In this document: one piece after another, positions 1 through 6,594 of the stretch
Numbering within the stretch: position 1 is the first letter of the stretch
Layout: each line of letters starts with the position of its first letter
DNA from: Limnovirga sp038203525
GTDB taxonomy: Bacteria > Bacteroidota > Bacteroidia > Chitinophagales > Chitinophagaceae
DNA length: 12,296 nt
Assembly (NCBI GenBank): GCA_038203525.1
Contig: JBBRDW010000131.1
Span: forward strand, 1 to 12,296
Direction: 5' to 3'
Program-made: the position numbers and the translations under genes
Notes under the pieces: generated by a model
Told to the model about the DNA's origin: nothing
What the model saw: only the letters and a program-made list of their open reading frames with translations
Database searches by the model: none

Positions 1-35
1 GATGCTAAATTCCTGCATATTAGCCGGGTCAATAA
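1..35 (+). repeat. Outer part of an intergenic repeat copy, cut by the window edge (copy H)
   Basis: The window opens with GATGC (1-5), the outer end of the repeat core. The box GCCGGGTCAATAA (23-35) follows. The same box occurs letter for letter at 11299-11311, again after GATGC (11280-11284). The core itself would lie left of the window. The copy ends about 55 bases before the promoter of the aminotransferase gene. Confidence 0.6.
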
Positions 36-71
36 AATTTCAAAATCGCCGCTAGGCACTGCATTAAATGG

Positions 72-98
72 TTTACTCTCATTTTTGCTTTAGTTTTG
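72..98 (+). promoter_or_regulatory. Possible Bacteroidota-type promoter of the aminotransferase gene
   Basis: TAGTTTTG at 91-98 fits the -7 consensus TAnnTTTG used by the primary sigma factor of Bacteroidota. It would start transcription near 105 and leave a leader of about 14 bases. The -33 TTTG element is poor: only TTTA at 72-75, with a short spacer of 15. The call rests on the -7 box and its position. Confidence 0.45.
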
Positions 99-118
99 CC
101 CGCACAAAAAATTGAACT

Positions 119-1249
119 ATGAAGCCCATTCAGATGGTGGATCTTAAAACACAGTACCAGAAAATAAAACCTGAAATTGACGCAGCTGTAATAGATGTAC
201 TGGAAAGTTCGGCTTTTATAAATGGTAAGCCTGTACAGGATTTTGCCGATGCGCTGTCCACCTATTTAGGCGCCAAACATGTAATTCCCTGCGCCAACGG
301 AACCGACGCATTACAAATTGCGATGATGGCACTGGACCTGCAGCCCGGCGATGAAGTAATTACACCATCTTTCACTTATATAGCCACAACAGAAGTAGTT
401 GCATTGCTAAAATTAACGCCGGTATTTGTAGAAGTGGATGCCAACACTTTTTGCATGGACCCGGAAGCTTTGCGCAAAGCAATTACGCCCAGAACAAAAG
501 CAATTGTACCGGTGCATTTATACGGTCATGCCGCCAATATGGAAACTATTATGCAGATTGCGGACGAACACAATTTATTTGTAATTGAAGATAATGCGCA
601 GGCCATAGGCAGTGATTATATTTTCAGCGATGGTACAAAAAAGAAAACCGGAACCATTGGCACGGTTGGTACTACCTCTTTTTTCCCTTCGAAAAACCTG
701 GGTGGGTATGGAGATGGCGGTGCTATTTGTACCAATGACGATGCACTTGCAGTAAAAATGAGGATGGTGGCCAATCACGGGCAGAGCAAAAGATATTATC
801 ATGATGTTGTTGGCTGCAATTCCAGGCTAGATACTTTACAGGCGGCAATTTTAAATATTAAACTTAAGAAACTGGATGAATATATTGATGCAAGAAGAAA
901 AGCAGCAAATTATTATGACAAAGCATTTGCAAACCACCCAAAAATAACTACTCCTTACAGAGCGGATAATTGCAAACATGTATTTCATCAATATACGCTT
1001 AAACTGGAAGGCGTAGACCGCGATGGATTAAATGAATTCCTTGCTGCTAAAAATATTCCTTCCATGATTTATTATCCGGTGCCTGGCCACAAACAAAAAA
1101 TGTTTGATGCTTTTAATCTTGCATCTGCAAATTTAGATGTTACCGACTGGCTTACAGAAAGGGTAATATCGTTGCCGATACACACTGAACTGGAAGAAGA
1201 ACAGCTGGCATATATTACCTCAAACGTTTTAGCCTTCATAAACGGTTAA
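119..1249 (+). CDS. DegT/DnrJ/EryC1/StrS family nucleotide-sugar aminotransferase
   Basis: A 376-residue fold-type I PLP enzyme that transfers an amino group, usually from glutamate, to a keto sugar bound to a nucleotide, in the cytoplasm. ANGTDAL (59-65) should bind the PLP phosphate. IEDNAQAIG (156-164) carries Asp158, which contacts the pyridine nitrogen. FFPSKNLGGYGDGG (188-201) carries the Schiff-base lysine Lys192. YYPVPGHKQ (318-326) is the family's C-terminal substrate-side motif, with GHKQ in place of the more common LHxQ. Length is normal and no key residue is missing. The EDNAQAIG wording resembles WbpE/WlbC-type enzymes that make 3-amino uronic acids, but the exact sugar cannot be read from sequence. 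The next genes, a UDP-sugar dehydrogenase and RfbD, support a role in surface polysaccharide synthesis, although 745 bases separate them and cotranscription is doubtful. The family call is secure; the substrate is inference. Confidence 0.95.
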   Translation: MKPIQMVDLKTQYQKIKPEIDAAVIDVLESSAFINGKPVQDFADALSTYLGAKHVIPCANGTDALQIAMMALDLQPGDEVITPSFTYIATTEVVALLKLTPVFVEVDANTFCMDPEALRKAITPRTKAIVPVHLYGHAANMETIMQIADEHNLFVIEDNAQAIGSDYIFSDGTKKKTGTIGTVGTTSFFPSKNLGGYGDGGAICTNDDALAVKMRMVANHGQSKRYYHDVVGCNSRLDTLQAAILNIKLKKLDEYIDARRKAANYYDKAFANHPKITTPYRADNCKHVFHQYTLKLEGVDRDGLNEFLAAKNIPSMIYYPVPGHKQKMFDAFNLASANLDVTDWLTERVISLPIHTELEEEQLAYITSNVLAFING

Positions 1250-1358
1250 AATATTTTACATGGATAAAAAAGGGTGTTAATTACCGGGGCAACGGTAAAA
1301 TATAAAGTGTGAACATCGTTGGATTATTACCCATCAAATTAGCATATTTTTAAGAACA

Positions 1359-1559
1359 TTATAGTACCAGCATATCTTTTTATAGCATCATCGTTGCGTC
1401 GCAATCCGTTCATCTTTAGAATAAATATTGAGCTGTGGCTTAAGTAAATGCAACAGGTTTATTTTTAAGCAGCTGTGTTTACGCTCAAAAGAATTACTGC
1501 CGTATATGTGTGCGACGCAAGGGACGCTGCAGGAAGCTAAAATGCCGGGCTCCAAAAAA
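1359..1559. repeat. Paired intergenic repeat element, copies F (left, reverse) and G (right, forward)
   Basis: The left arm has the reverse outer box TTATAGTACCAGC (1359-1371), reverse GATGC, written GCATC (1385-1389), and reverse core TTGCGTCGCA (1394-1403). The right arm has core TGCGACGCAA (1511-1520), a perfect 10-bp inverted match to the left, preceded by GTATATGTG (1502-1510), a diverged GTACAAGAG. It continues with CGCTGC (1525-1530) and the box GCCGGGC followed by A-rich sequence (1544-1559). About 100 bases separate the cores. The interior contains a hairpin based on CTTAA/TTAAG. This is the most diverged of the three pairs. Confidence 0.6.
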
Positions 1560-1616
1560 GCTTCGAATTAATTGAATAACAATACAAAACCGAAATTTCA
1601 AAAAGAAAGAAAGAAT

Positions 1617-1648
1617 TTTGCAGGTTTCGGGATAATTCTATTTTTTTG
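1617..1648 (+). promoter_or_regulatory. Weak candidate promoter for the dehydrogenase operon
   Basis: TTTG at 1617-1620 is followed after 18 bases by TA (1639-1640) and a T run ending in TTTG (1645-1648). The -7 element is two bases longer than TAnnTTTG. If used, it gives a leader of about 340 bases containing the 1918-1938 hairpin. No better-matching promoter was found nearer the start codon. Confidence 0.25.
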
Positions 1649-1917
1649 CCAAAATTTATTTTTAAAAAATAGTTTTTACGCCGTAGATTTTATCGTTGGT
1701 ATCATAATTAGTAAGTTCATTTCTTGAAAAAAGTATTTTAGTAATCAAACTAAATTATTTTAAGAATATATTTACCGCGCTGATTTCTACACCAATTTGT
1801 TGACATTAAAAGGAATAATTGATTTTCTTGCTGTGAAATACATCGTTAAGTAAATAAATATTTCCTTCAGCTGGCAGAATAAAATTTCAGCTAATCTCCG
1901 TCGCCTTGCCTTTGAAA

Positions 1918-1938
1918 TACTCTTTTCTTAAAAGAGTA
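1918..1938 (+). promoter_or_regulatory. Perfect hairpin in the leader of the dehydrogenase gene
   Basis: TACTCTTTT (1918-1926), loop CTT, AAAAGAGTA (1930-1938): a 9-bp perfect inverted repeat 57 bases before the start codon. No T tract follows, so it is not a plain terminator. It could be an operator or a leader RNA structure; the function is unknown. Confidence 0.4.
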
Positions 1939-1994
1939 GAGGTTATGCAACGGATTTTTAATAGGTAGTATTTCAAATTTTAATAAAAGCAGAT

Positions 1995-3287
1995 ATGATA
2001 TCAAAACACCTTGACGAGAAAAAGACCAAACTTGCTGTATTAGGGCTTGGTTATGTTGGCTTACCAATTGCACTTGCATTTTCAAAAAAAATAAGTGTTA
2101 TTGGATTTGATATTAACGCCAAGCGCGTTGATATGCTTAACAACCATATTGACCCAAGCGGACAATTAGGACCTGAAGAATTTGAAGGTTCCGATATTCT
2201 TTTTACAAATGATGTGGAAGTGCTATCTCAGGCAGGCTTTTATATTGTTGCCGTTCCAACACCTGTTGATGAACACAAAGCACCAGATATTTCTCTTTTA
2301 AAGATTGCAAGCAAAACAATAGGGAAAGTAATTGCGGCAGGGGATTATGTAGTTTTTGAATCTACCGTTTATCCTGGTTGTACAGAAGAAGACTGCTTAC
2401 CGCTTATTGAAAAATTCAGCGGCCTTACTGCTGGCATAGATTTTAAAATTGGGTATTCGCCTGAAAGAATTAACCCCGGCGATACTGAACACACATTAGA
2501 AAATATAGTAAAAGTTGTTTCCGGATGCGACGATGAATCGCTGGAAGAGATTGCGAAAGTGTATAGCATGGTTGTAAAAGCTGGTGTGCACAGGGCTTCA
2601 TCCATTAAAGTGGCAGAAGCAAGCAAGATTATCGAAAACACGCAGCGTGATCTTAATATAGCAGTAATGAATGAGCTTTCCATGATTTTCAATAAAATGA
2701 ACATCAATACATACGAGGTATTGGAAGCTGCAGGAACTAAATGGAATTTCCTTCGCTTTCAGCCGGGCCTTGTCGGCGGCCATTGTATTGGCGTTGACCC
2801 TTACTATTTAACCTATAAAGCAACTGTACTTGGCGTTGACCCTAAATTAATTCTTGCCGGCAGGCAAATAAATGATTCAATGGGAGATTATGTTGCCGAT
2901 ACTGTTCTCAAACATATCGTTAGACACAACAGTAATATAGGTGAAGCAAAAGTACTGGTAATGGGTGCCACTTTTAAAGAAGATGTGCCAGATATAAGAA
3001 ATTCGAAGGTAGCAGATATTGTTACTGCACTAAAATCGTACAACCTGCATGTTCATGTTATTGACCCGCACGCTTCATCGGAGGAATTGCTTCATGAATA
3101 TTCTTTTGAATTGACCGAAGAAATAAGCAATGATTATGATGCAGTTATACTGGCGGTTCAACACCAGCCTTATAAAAATTTGACCTCAGCATATTTCGAA
3201 TCAATTACCAAAGAGGATGGCTTAATAGTTGACCTTAAAGGATTGTTTAGAAATTCAATAACCAGCAGGGCCTATTGGAGCCTTTAA
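1995..3287 (+). CDS. tviB: UDP-N-acetylhexosamine 6-dehydrogenase, TviB/WbpO type
   Basis: A 430-residue cytoplasmic nucleotide-sugar dehydrogenase that oxidises C6 of a UDP-sugar to the uronic acid with two NAD+. The N-terminal Rossmann domain has GLGYVG (17-22). PTPVDEHKAPD (88-98), ESTVYPG (122-128) and GYSPERINPGD (153-163) follow. The central domain has SSIKVAEASKIIENTQRDLN (202-221). The catalytic cysteine is Cys264 in GGHCIGVDPYYLT (261-273). The C-terminal domain has GATFKEDVPDIRNSK (324-338). From family knowledge, the VDEHKxPD and GGHCIGVDPYYLT wording places it with TviB/VipA/WbpO enzymes that act on UDP-GlcNAc or UDP-GalNAc rather than with UDP-glucose dehydrogenases. Which epimer is used is unknown. 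The rfbD-like gene starts 4 bases after the stop, so the two form an operon. The product would be a building block for an acidic surface polysaccharide. Confidence 0.93.
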   Translation: MISKHLDEKKTKLAVLGLGYVGLPIALAFSKKISVIGFDINAKRVDMLNNHIDPSGQLGPEEFEGSDILFTNDVEVLSQAGFYIVAVPTPVDEHKAPDISLLKIASKTIGKVIAAGDYVVFESTVYPGCTEEDCLPLIEKFSGLTAGIDFKIGYSPERINPGDTEHTLENIVKVVSGCDDESLEEIAKVYSMVVKAGVHRASSIKVAEASKIIENTQRDLNIAVMNELSMIFNKMNINTYEVLEAAGTKWNFLRFQPGLVGGHCIGVDPYYLTYKATVLGVDPKLILAGRQINDSMGDYVADTVLKHIVRHNSNIGEAKVLVMGATFKEDVPDIRNSKVADIVTALKSYNLHVHVIDPHASSEELLHEYSFELTEEISNDYDAVILAVQHQPYKNLTSAYFESITKEDGLIVDLKGLFRNSITSRAYWSL

Positions 3288-3291
3288 CCTG

Positions 3292-4173
3292 ATGCAAAAG
3301 CCTACAGTGATAGTTTCAGGAAAGGATGGACAGTTGGGCAAGGCTTTACAGGAAGTTGCTGGCTTAAACCCTCAATTAAATATACTTTTTTACAGCAAAG
3401 CAGAATTGAACATTTGCAACGGAGCGGCATTGCAAGCAGTATTTAAAAAACATGAGCCATCTTTTTTTATTAATGCTGCGGCTTACACTGCTGTTGATAA
3501 AGCAGAAACAGACCAGGAAAACGCCTATTTAATAAATGCCTTAGCTCCCGGGTTGATTGCTGAAATCTGCAGCCGTTATGATGCATCATTAATTCATATT
3601 TCAACCGACTATGTTTTTGATGGAAAAGCAGTTACCCCATATGAAGAAAACTCATTTACTGACCCTGTAAATTATTACGGGTTTAGTAAATGGAAAGGGG
3701 AATCTTTTGCGCTGGACAATAATCTAAAAACAATCATTTTAAGAACATCCTGGGTCTATAGTGAACATGGAAATAATTTTGTAAAAACCATGTTGCGTCT
3801 AATGGAAGAACGTAAAGAAATCAATGTTGTATCAGACCAGTTTGGTTCACCAACTTATGCCAAAGATCTAGCCAATGCAATTTTGAAAATAATGACGATA
3901 GACGGGGTTTTAAATTCGACCTGCGCCTCTTCTGTTTATGGTATTTATCATTTTAGTAACCTGGGAATTATTTCCTGGTACGATTTTGCTTTGGCAATTA
4001 AAAATTTTAAAGGGCTTGATTGTAGAATAAACCCCATAGGCACTGCTCAATTCCCCACTGCTGCGAAAAGACCAGCCTATTCCGGACTGAATAAAGAAAA
4101 AATTCAAACTGTATTTAACATCGAATTACGTAGATGGGAATCAAGTTTACAAGAATCACTAAATAATCTTTAG
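3292..4173 (+). CDS. rfbD: dTDP-4-dehydrorhamnose reductase (RmlD/RfbD)
   Basis: A 293-residue short-chain dehydrogenase that reduces dTDP-4-dehydro-L-rhamnose to dTDP-L-rhamnose, the last step of that pathway, in the cytoplasm. The NAD(P)-binding loop is VSGKDGQLG (8-16). NAAAYTAVDKAE (61-72), HISTDYVFDG (102-111) and the catalytic YGFSK (Tyr129, Lys133) are all present. RTSWVYSEHGNNFV (151-164), SDQFGSPTYAKDLA (181-194) and RPAYSGL (260-266) are typical RmlD substrate-side motifs. Length is normal and nothing is missing. It lies 4 bases behind the dehydrogenase gene and is very probably cotranscribed with it. The other three rhamnose genes (rmlA, rmlB, rmlC) are not in the window. The motifs are strong, but some RmlD relatives reduce other 4-keto sugars, so the exact product is inferred. 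Confidence 0.92.
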   Translation: MQKPTVIVSGKDGQLGKALQEVAGLNPQLNILFYSKAELNICNGAALQAVFKKHEPSFFINAAAYTAVDKAETDQENAYLINALAPGLIAEICSRYDASLIHISTDYVFDGKAVTPYEENSFTDPVNYYGFSKWKGESFALDNNLKTIILRTSWVYSEHGNNFVKTMLRLMEERKEINVVSDQFGSPTYAKDLANAILKIMTIDGVLNSTCASSVYGIYHFSNLGIISWYDFALAIKNFKGLDCRINPIGTAQFPTAAKRPAYSGLNKEKIQTVFNIELRRWESSLQESLNNL

Positions 4174-4209
4174 ACTTTTGCCAGATTTTGCCTAGTTGTG
4201 GGTCAAGTG

Positions 4210-4228
4210 GTTTTTTCAATCAAAAAAC
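4210..4228 (+). terminator. Weak A/T hairpin after the rfbD gene
   Basis: GTTTTTT (4210-4216), loop CAATC, AAAAAAC (4222-4228) lies 36 bases after the rfbD stop. The stem is almost all A-T and there is no following T run, so termination is uncertain. It is the only stem I see between rfbD and the tRNA promoter. Confidence 0.25.
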
Positions 4229-4298
4229 TAAATTATTGCTACCTAATTGTTGTTTTACACATGTGTTGAAACGGAGGTTAAAAAAATCTTTTCAAAAT

Positions 4299-4328
4299 TT
4301 TGCTATATTAAGTTTTCACTTACCTTTG
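4299..4328 (+). promoter_or_regulatory. Bacteroidota-type promoter of the tRNA-tuf cluster
   Basis: TTTG (4299-4302), 18 bases, TACCTTTG (4321-4328) is a near-ideal match to TTTG-N19-TAnnTTTG. Transcription would start near 4335, about 25 bases before the first tRNA. This is the best promoter match in the window and suits highly expressed stable RNAs. Confidence 0.8.
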
Positions 4329-4359
4329 CCATCCGAAAAAAGGGTAGCTCTTTTTTAAA

Positions 4360-4432
4360 GCCGCTTTAGCTCAGCTGGTAGAGCAACTGATTTGTAATCA
4401 GTAGGTCGTTGGTTCGATTCCGACAAGCGGCT
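4360..4432 (+). tRNA. trnT: tRNA-Thr (anticodon TGT)
   Basis: A 73-base cloverleaf. The acceptor stem GCCGCTT pairs with AAGCGGC, with discriminator T at 4432. The D arm contains AGCTCAGCTGGTAGAGC. The anticodon stem is ACTGA/TCAGT with loop TTTGTAA and anticodon TGT at 4393-4395. The T loop is TTCGATT. CCA is not encoded, so the tRNA nucleotidyltransferase must add it. It is the first gene of the cluster and corresponds in position to thrU of the E. coli tufB operon. Confidence 0.97.
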
Positions 4433-4442
4433 CTTTTTTAGC

Positions 4443-4525
<83 letters not shown>

Positions 4526-4535
4526 CGGTTCTTTG

Positions 4536-4565
4536 AATATTTTAAGTATTGGATACCAAAATATT
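4536..4565 (+). other. Hairpin in the tRNA-Tyr/tRNA-Gly spacer
   Basis: AATATTTT (4536-4543) pairs with AAAATATT (4558-4565). Inside it GTAT (4546-4549) pairs with ATAC (4553-4556) around loop TGG. The structure fills most of the 51-base spacer and could be a processing signal in the precursor. No T-rich tail supports a terminator. Confidence 0.45.
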
Positions 4566-4576
4566 TAAAATTTTTT

Positions 4577-4649
4577 GCGGAAGTAGCTCATTTGGTAGAG
4601 CGATAGCCTTCCAAGCTATAGGTGGCGAGTTCGAGCCTCGTCTTCCGCT
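4577..4649 (+). tRNA. trnG: tRNA-Gly (anticodon TCC)
   Basis: A 73-base cloverleaf. The acceptor stem GCGGAAG pairs with CTTCCGC, with discriminator T at 4649. The anticodon stem is ATAGC/GCTAT with loop CTTCCAA and anticodon TCC at 4610-4612. The T arm is GCGAG/CTCGT with one wobble pair and loop TTCGAGC. CCA is not encoded. Confidence 0.96.
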
Positions 4650-4663
4650 CTGTTTTTGGTTTG

Positions 4664-4732
4664 GAGTTTACAGTTAACAGTTTGGCGATAAAAGGCTAAG
4701 TTGAAAACTACAAACTGAAAACTCTCAAACTG
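4664..4732 (+). repeat. Nested short inverted repeats in the tRNA-Gly/tRNA-Thr spacer
   Basis: CAGTTTG (4678-4684) is inverted as CAAACTG twice (4711-4717 and 4726-4732). Around the inner pair, GAGTTT (4664-4669) matches AAACTC (4719-4724). The second CAAACTG allows an alternative pairing. The stretch may fold in the tRNA precursor, but it is low in complexity and may be a simple repeat. Confidence 0.4.
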
Positions 4733-4737
4733 AGTAT

Positions 4738-4809
4738 GCCGTTGTAGCTCAGGGGTAGAGCACTTCCTTGGTAGGGAAGAGGTCGTGAGTTCGATTCTCA
4801 CTAACGGCT
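4738..4809 (+). tRNA. trnT: tRNA-Thr (anticodon GGT)
   Basis: A 72-base cloverleaf. The acceptor stem GCCGTTG pairs with TAACGGC, with a G-U pair at the inner end, and discriminator T is at 4809. The anticodon stem is CTTCC/GGAAG with loop TTGGTAG and anticodon GGT at 4780-4782. The T arm is GTGAG/CTCAC. CCA is not encoded. It is the last tRNA before tuf and corresponds to E. coli thrT. Confidence 0.96.
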
Positions 4810-4820
4810 CAAAAGAAAAT

Positions 4821-4880
4821 CTAAAGTACAAGAATGCGACGCAACAGGCGATGCATTAAAACTTTAGCTGGGCTAAAAAA
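4821..4880 (+). repeat. Solo copy of the intergenic repeat in the tuf leader (copy A)
   Basis: The core runs from 4826 to 4854 and differs from the copy at 11256-11284 at one of 29 bases (AGAA instead of AGAG). The outer box GCTGGGCTAAAAA follows at 4867-4879. The inner flank CTAAAG is of the left-arm type. No partner arm lies nearby; tRNA-Thr ends 11 bases upstream. The copy can fold as nested stems, CTAAAGT (4821-4827) with ACTTTAG (4861-4867) outside and AATGC (4833-4837) with GCATT (4853-4857) inside, between the last tRNA and tuf. Confidence 0.75.
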
Positions 4881-4945
4881 AGAAACTATGGTTAATGGAC
4901 TTTGGTCTATTGACTGATTTATAAAAACAAATAAAAACAACAAAA

Positions 4946-6136
4946 ATGGCTAAAGAGACCTTTAATAGGGTGAAACCTCACGTAAATGTTGGCACCATTG
5001 GCCACGTTGACCATGGTAAAACAACCTTAACTGCAGCTATTACTGAAATCCTTGCTAAACAAGGGATGGGTAATATTGCTAAAAAGTATGATGAAATTGA
5101 TGGTGCGCCTGAAGAAAGAGAGCGTGGTATTACAATTAATACTGCTCACGTGGAGTATCAAACTGCAGCCCGTCACTATGCACACGTTGACTGTCCCGGT
5201 CACGCTGATTATGTAAAAAATATGATTACCGGTGCTGCACAAATGGATGGTGCAATACTGGTTGTTGCTGCAACTGACGGTCCAATGCCACAAACCAGAG
5301 AACATATCTTGCTTGCACGTCAAGTAGGTGTTCCAAGTATTGTTGTATTCATGAACAAAGTAGATCTTGTTGACGATCCTGAATTGCTTGAACTGGTTGA
5401 AATGGAAATTCGTGAGTTGTTAAGCAAAAATGGTTTTGATGGCGATAATACTCCAATTATACAGGGTTCCGCTACCGGCGCTTTAGCTGGCGAGGAAAAA
5501 TGGGTAGCTAAAGTTAACGAGCTGATGGCTGCTGTGGACAGCTATATTCCTTTGCCTCCCCGCCCTATTGACATGGCTTTCCTTATGTCGGTTGAAGATG
5601 TATTTTCAATTACCGGACGTGGTACGGTTGCAACAGGACGTATTGAGCGTGGTATAATTAAAGTAGGTGAAGCAGTAGAAATAGTTGGTTTAATGGAGTC
5701 TCCATTAACTTCAACTGTTACAGGTGTTGAAATGTTTAAGAAATTACTTGACCGTGGTGAAGCTGGTGATAATGCAGGTTTACTATTACGTGGTATTGAA
5801 AAGAAAGATATCCGTCGTGGAATGGTAATTTGTAAACCAGGATCTATTACGCCGCACACAGACTTTAAATGTGAAGTTTATGTATTGAGTAAAGAAGAAG
5901 GTGGACGTCATACACCGTTCTTTAATAAATATCGCCCTCAATTCTATTTCCGTACAACGGATGTAACTGGTGAAGTTGTTTTACCAACTGGAACTGAAAT
6001 GGTAATGCCTGGTGATAACATCGGTTTAACCGTACAGTTGATTCAGCCAATTGCAATGGAAAAAGGCTTGAAATTTGCGATTCGAGAAGGTGGCCGTACA
6101 GTAGGTGCCGGACAGGTTACTGAAATTTTAAAATAA
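4946..6136 (+). CDS. tuf: Elongation factor Tu
   Basis: A 396-residue GTPase that brings aminoacyl-tRNA to the ribosomal A site. GHVDHGKT (19-26) is the P loop. RGITINTAHVEY (60-71) is the switch I/effector region, DCPGHADY (82-89) is G3 with catalytic His85, and NKVD (137-140) is the guanine-specificity motif. GSA in IIQGSATGAL is G5. Domains 2 and 3 are complete and end in GGRTVGAGQVTEILK. Length is that of a normal full-length EF-Tu. The start is preceded by A-rich sequence without a clear Shine-Dalgarno, usual in Bacteroidota. It lies downstream of four tRNAs as in the E. coli tufB operon and can be read from the 4299-4328 promoter. No good independent promoter was seen between 4810 and 4945. 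Identification is secure. Confidence 0.99.
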   Translation: MAKETFNRVKPHVNVGTIGHVDHGKTTLTAAITEILAKQGMGNIAKKYDEIDGAPEERERGITINTAHVEYQTAARHYAHVDCPGHADYVKNMITGAAQMDGAILVVAATDGPMPQTREHILLARQVGVPSIVVFMNKVDLVDDPELLELVEMEIRELLSKNGFDGDNTPIIQGSATGALAGEEKWVAKVNELMAAVDSYIPLPPRPIDMAFLMSVEDVFSITGRGTVATGRIERGIIKVGEAVEIVGLMESPLTSTVTGVEMFKKLLDRGEAGDNAGLLLRGIEKKDIRRGMVICKPGSITPHTDFKCEVYVLSKEEGGRHTPFFNKYRPQFYFRTTDVTGEVVLPTGTEMVMPGDNIGLTVQLIQPIAMEKGLKFAIREGGRTVGAGQVTEILK

Positions 6137-6179
6137 GCTTCTAGCTCAAAGCTTTTAGCTTTCGCAAATGTGATTTTCC

Positions 6180-6187
6180 TATATTTG
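6180..6187 (+). promoter_or_regulatory. Possible promoter -7 box for tRNA-Trp-secE-nusG
   Basis: TATATTTG at 6180-6187 fits TAnnTTTG. The matching -33 element is weak (TTTCG from 6160). It would start transcription near 6194, just before the hairpin at 6199-6231 and about 46 bases before tRNA-Trp. The hairpin would then lie in the leader of this unit. Confidence 0.35.
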
Positions 6188-6198
6188 CAACATATTCT

Positions 6199-6238
6199 AA
6201 AAGCTGTTCCAGATTATCTGGAATAGCTTTTAGCTTTC
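6199..6238 (+). terminator. Terminator-like hairpin between tuf and tRNA-Trp
   Basis: 6199-6213 pairs with 6217-6231 over 15 bp with one G-U pair, around loop TTA. The descending arm ends in TTTT and runs into AGCTTTC, and tRNA-Trp starts at 6240. It may end or attenuate tuf transcription, or mark the 5' processing site of tRNA-Trp. AGCTTTTAGCTTTC occurs twice here, at 6150-6163 and 6225-6238. Confidence 0.5.
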
Positions 6239-6239
6239 T

Positions 6240-6311
6240 ACGGGTATCGTACAACGGTTAGTATAGAGGTCTCCAAAACCTTCGATCTGGGTTCGAATCC
6301 TAGTACCCGTG
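6240..6311 (+). tRNA. trnW: tRNA-Trp (anticodon CCA)
   Basis: A 72-base cloverleaf. The acceptor stem ACGGGTA pairs with TACCCGT, with discriminator G at 6311. The anticodon stem is GAGGT/ACCTT with loop CTCCAAA and anticodon CCA at 6273-6275. The 3' CCA is not encoded. It lies between tuf and secE, a common position in bacteria. Confidence 0.97.
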
Positions 6312-6390
6312 CAAATTTTAGATAGTACACTTATATTATTGGTCAAACATTTTTTAGTATTAACCGGTAAATAATTTAATTTAAAAGACG

Positions 6391-6588
6391 ATGAACAAAG
6401 TATCGATTTATATCCGCGATAGTTACCGTGAGCTGCTGGAGAAAGTAACATGGCCTACTTGGGCCCAACTACAGCAATCGACAGCAATAGTACTTGTTGC
6501 TACTTTATTAATCATGCTGCTGGTGGGGATCATGGACTCGGCAAGTAATCAGTTGCTGCAATTGATTTATTCATTTTTTAAGAGCTAA
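6391..6588 (+). CDS. secE: Preprotein translocase subunit SecE
   Basis: A 65-residue single-span SecE, the small essential subunit of the inner-membrane SecYEG channel. The amphipathic N-terminal part ends in the conserved LLEKVTWPTW (15-24). One hydrophobic segment at about 31-49 is the membrane helix. The length is that of the short SecE form; E. coli SecE has three helices, but most bacteria have one. The nusG start lies 6 bases after the stop, and the stop codon overlaps an AAGGA-like ribosome-binding stretch for nusG, so the two are translated from one mRNA. Position between tRNA-Trp and nusG confirms the call. Confidence 0.96.
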   Translation: MNKVSIYIRDSYRELLEKVTWPTWAQLQQSTAIVLVATLLIMLLVGIMDSASNQLLQLIYSFFKS

Positions 6589-6594
6589 GGAATT

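Larger units (their letters stand above)
1250..1994. other. 745-bp gene-free gap with a paired repeat element and hairpins
   Basis: I see no credible gene on either strand; the DNA is A+T-rich with frequent stops. From left to right it holds: a short hairpin TTACCG/CGGTAA (1281-1286 with 1293-1298) without a T tract, so a doubtful terminator; the paired repeat element at 1359-1559; a possible promoter at 1617-1648; an A/T near-palindrome around 1657-1671; and a perfect 9-bp hairpin at 1918-1938 in the leader of the dehydrogenase gene. A short reverse frame at 1891-2085 overlaps the dehydrogenase start and has no recognisable features. Confidence 0.6.

Noticed and set aside
1281..1298. TTACCG/CGGTAA hairpin as terminator of the aminotransferase gene
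   Set aside because: The stem is only 6 bp and no T tract follows on the plus strand; kept only as a note in the gap description.
4199..4206. GGGTCAA-like box after rfbD
   Set aside because: It resembles the outer box over a few bases, but no core lies at the expected distance on either side.
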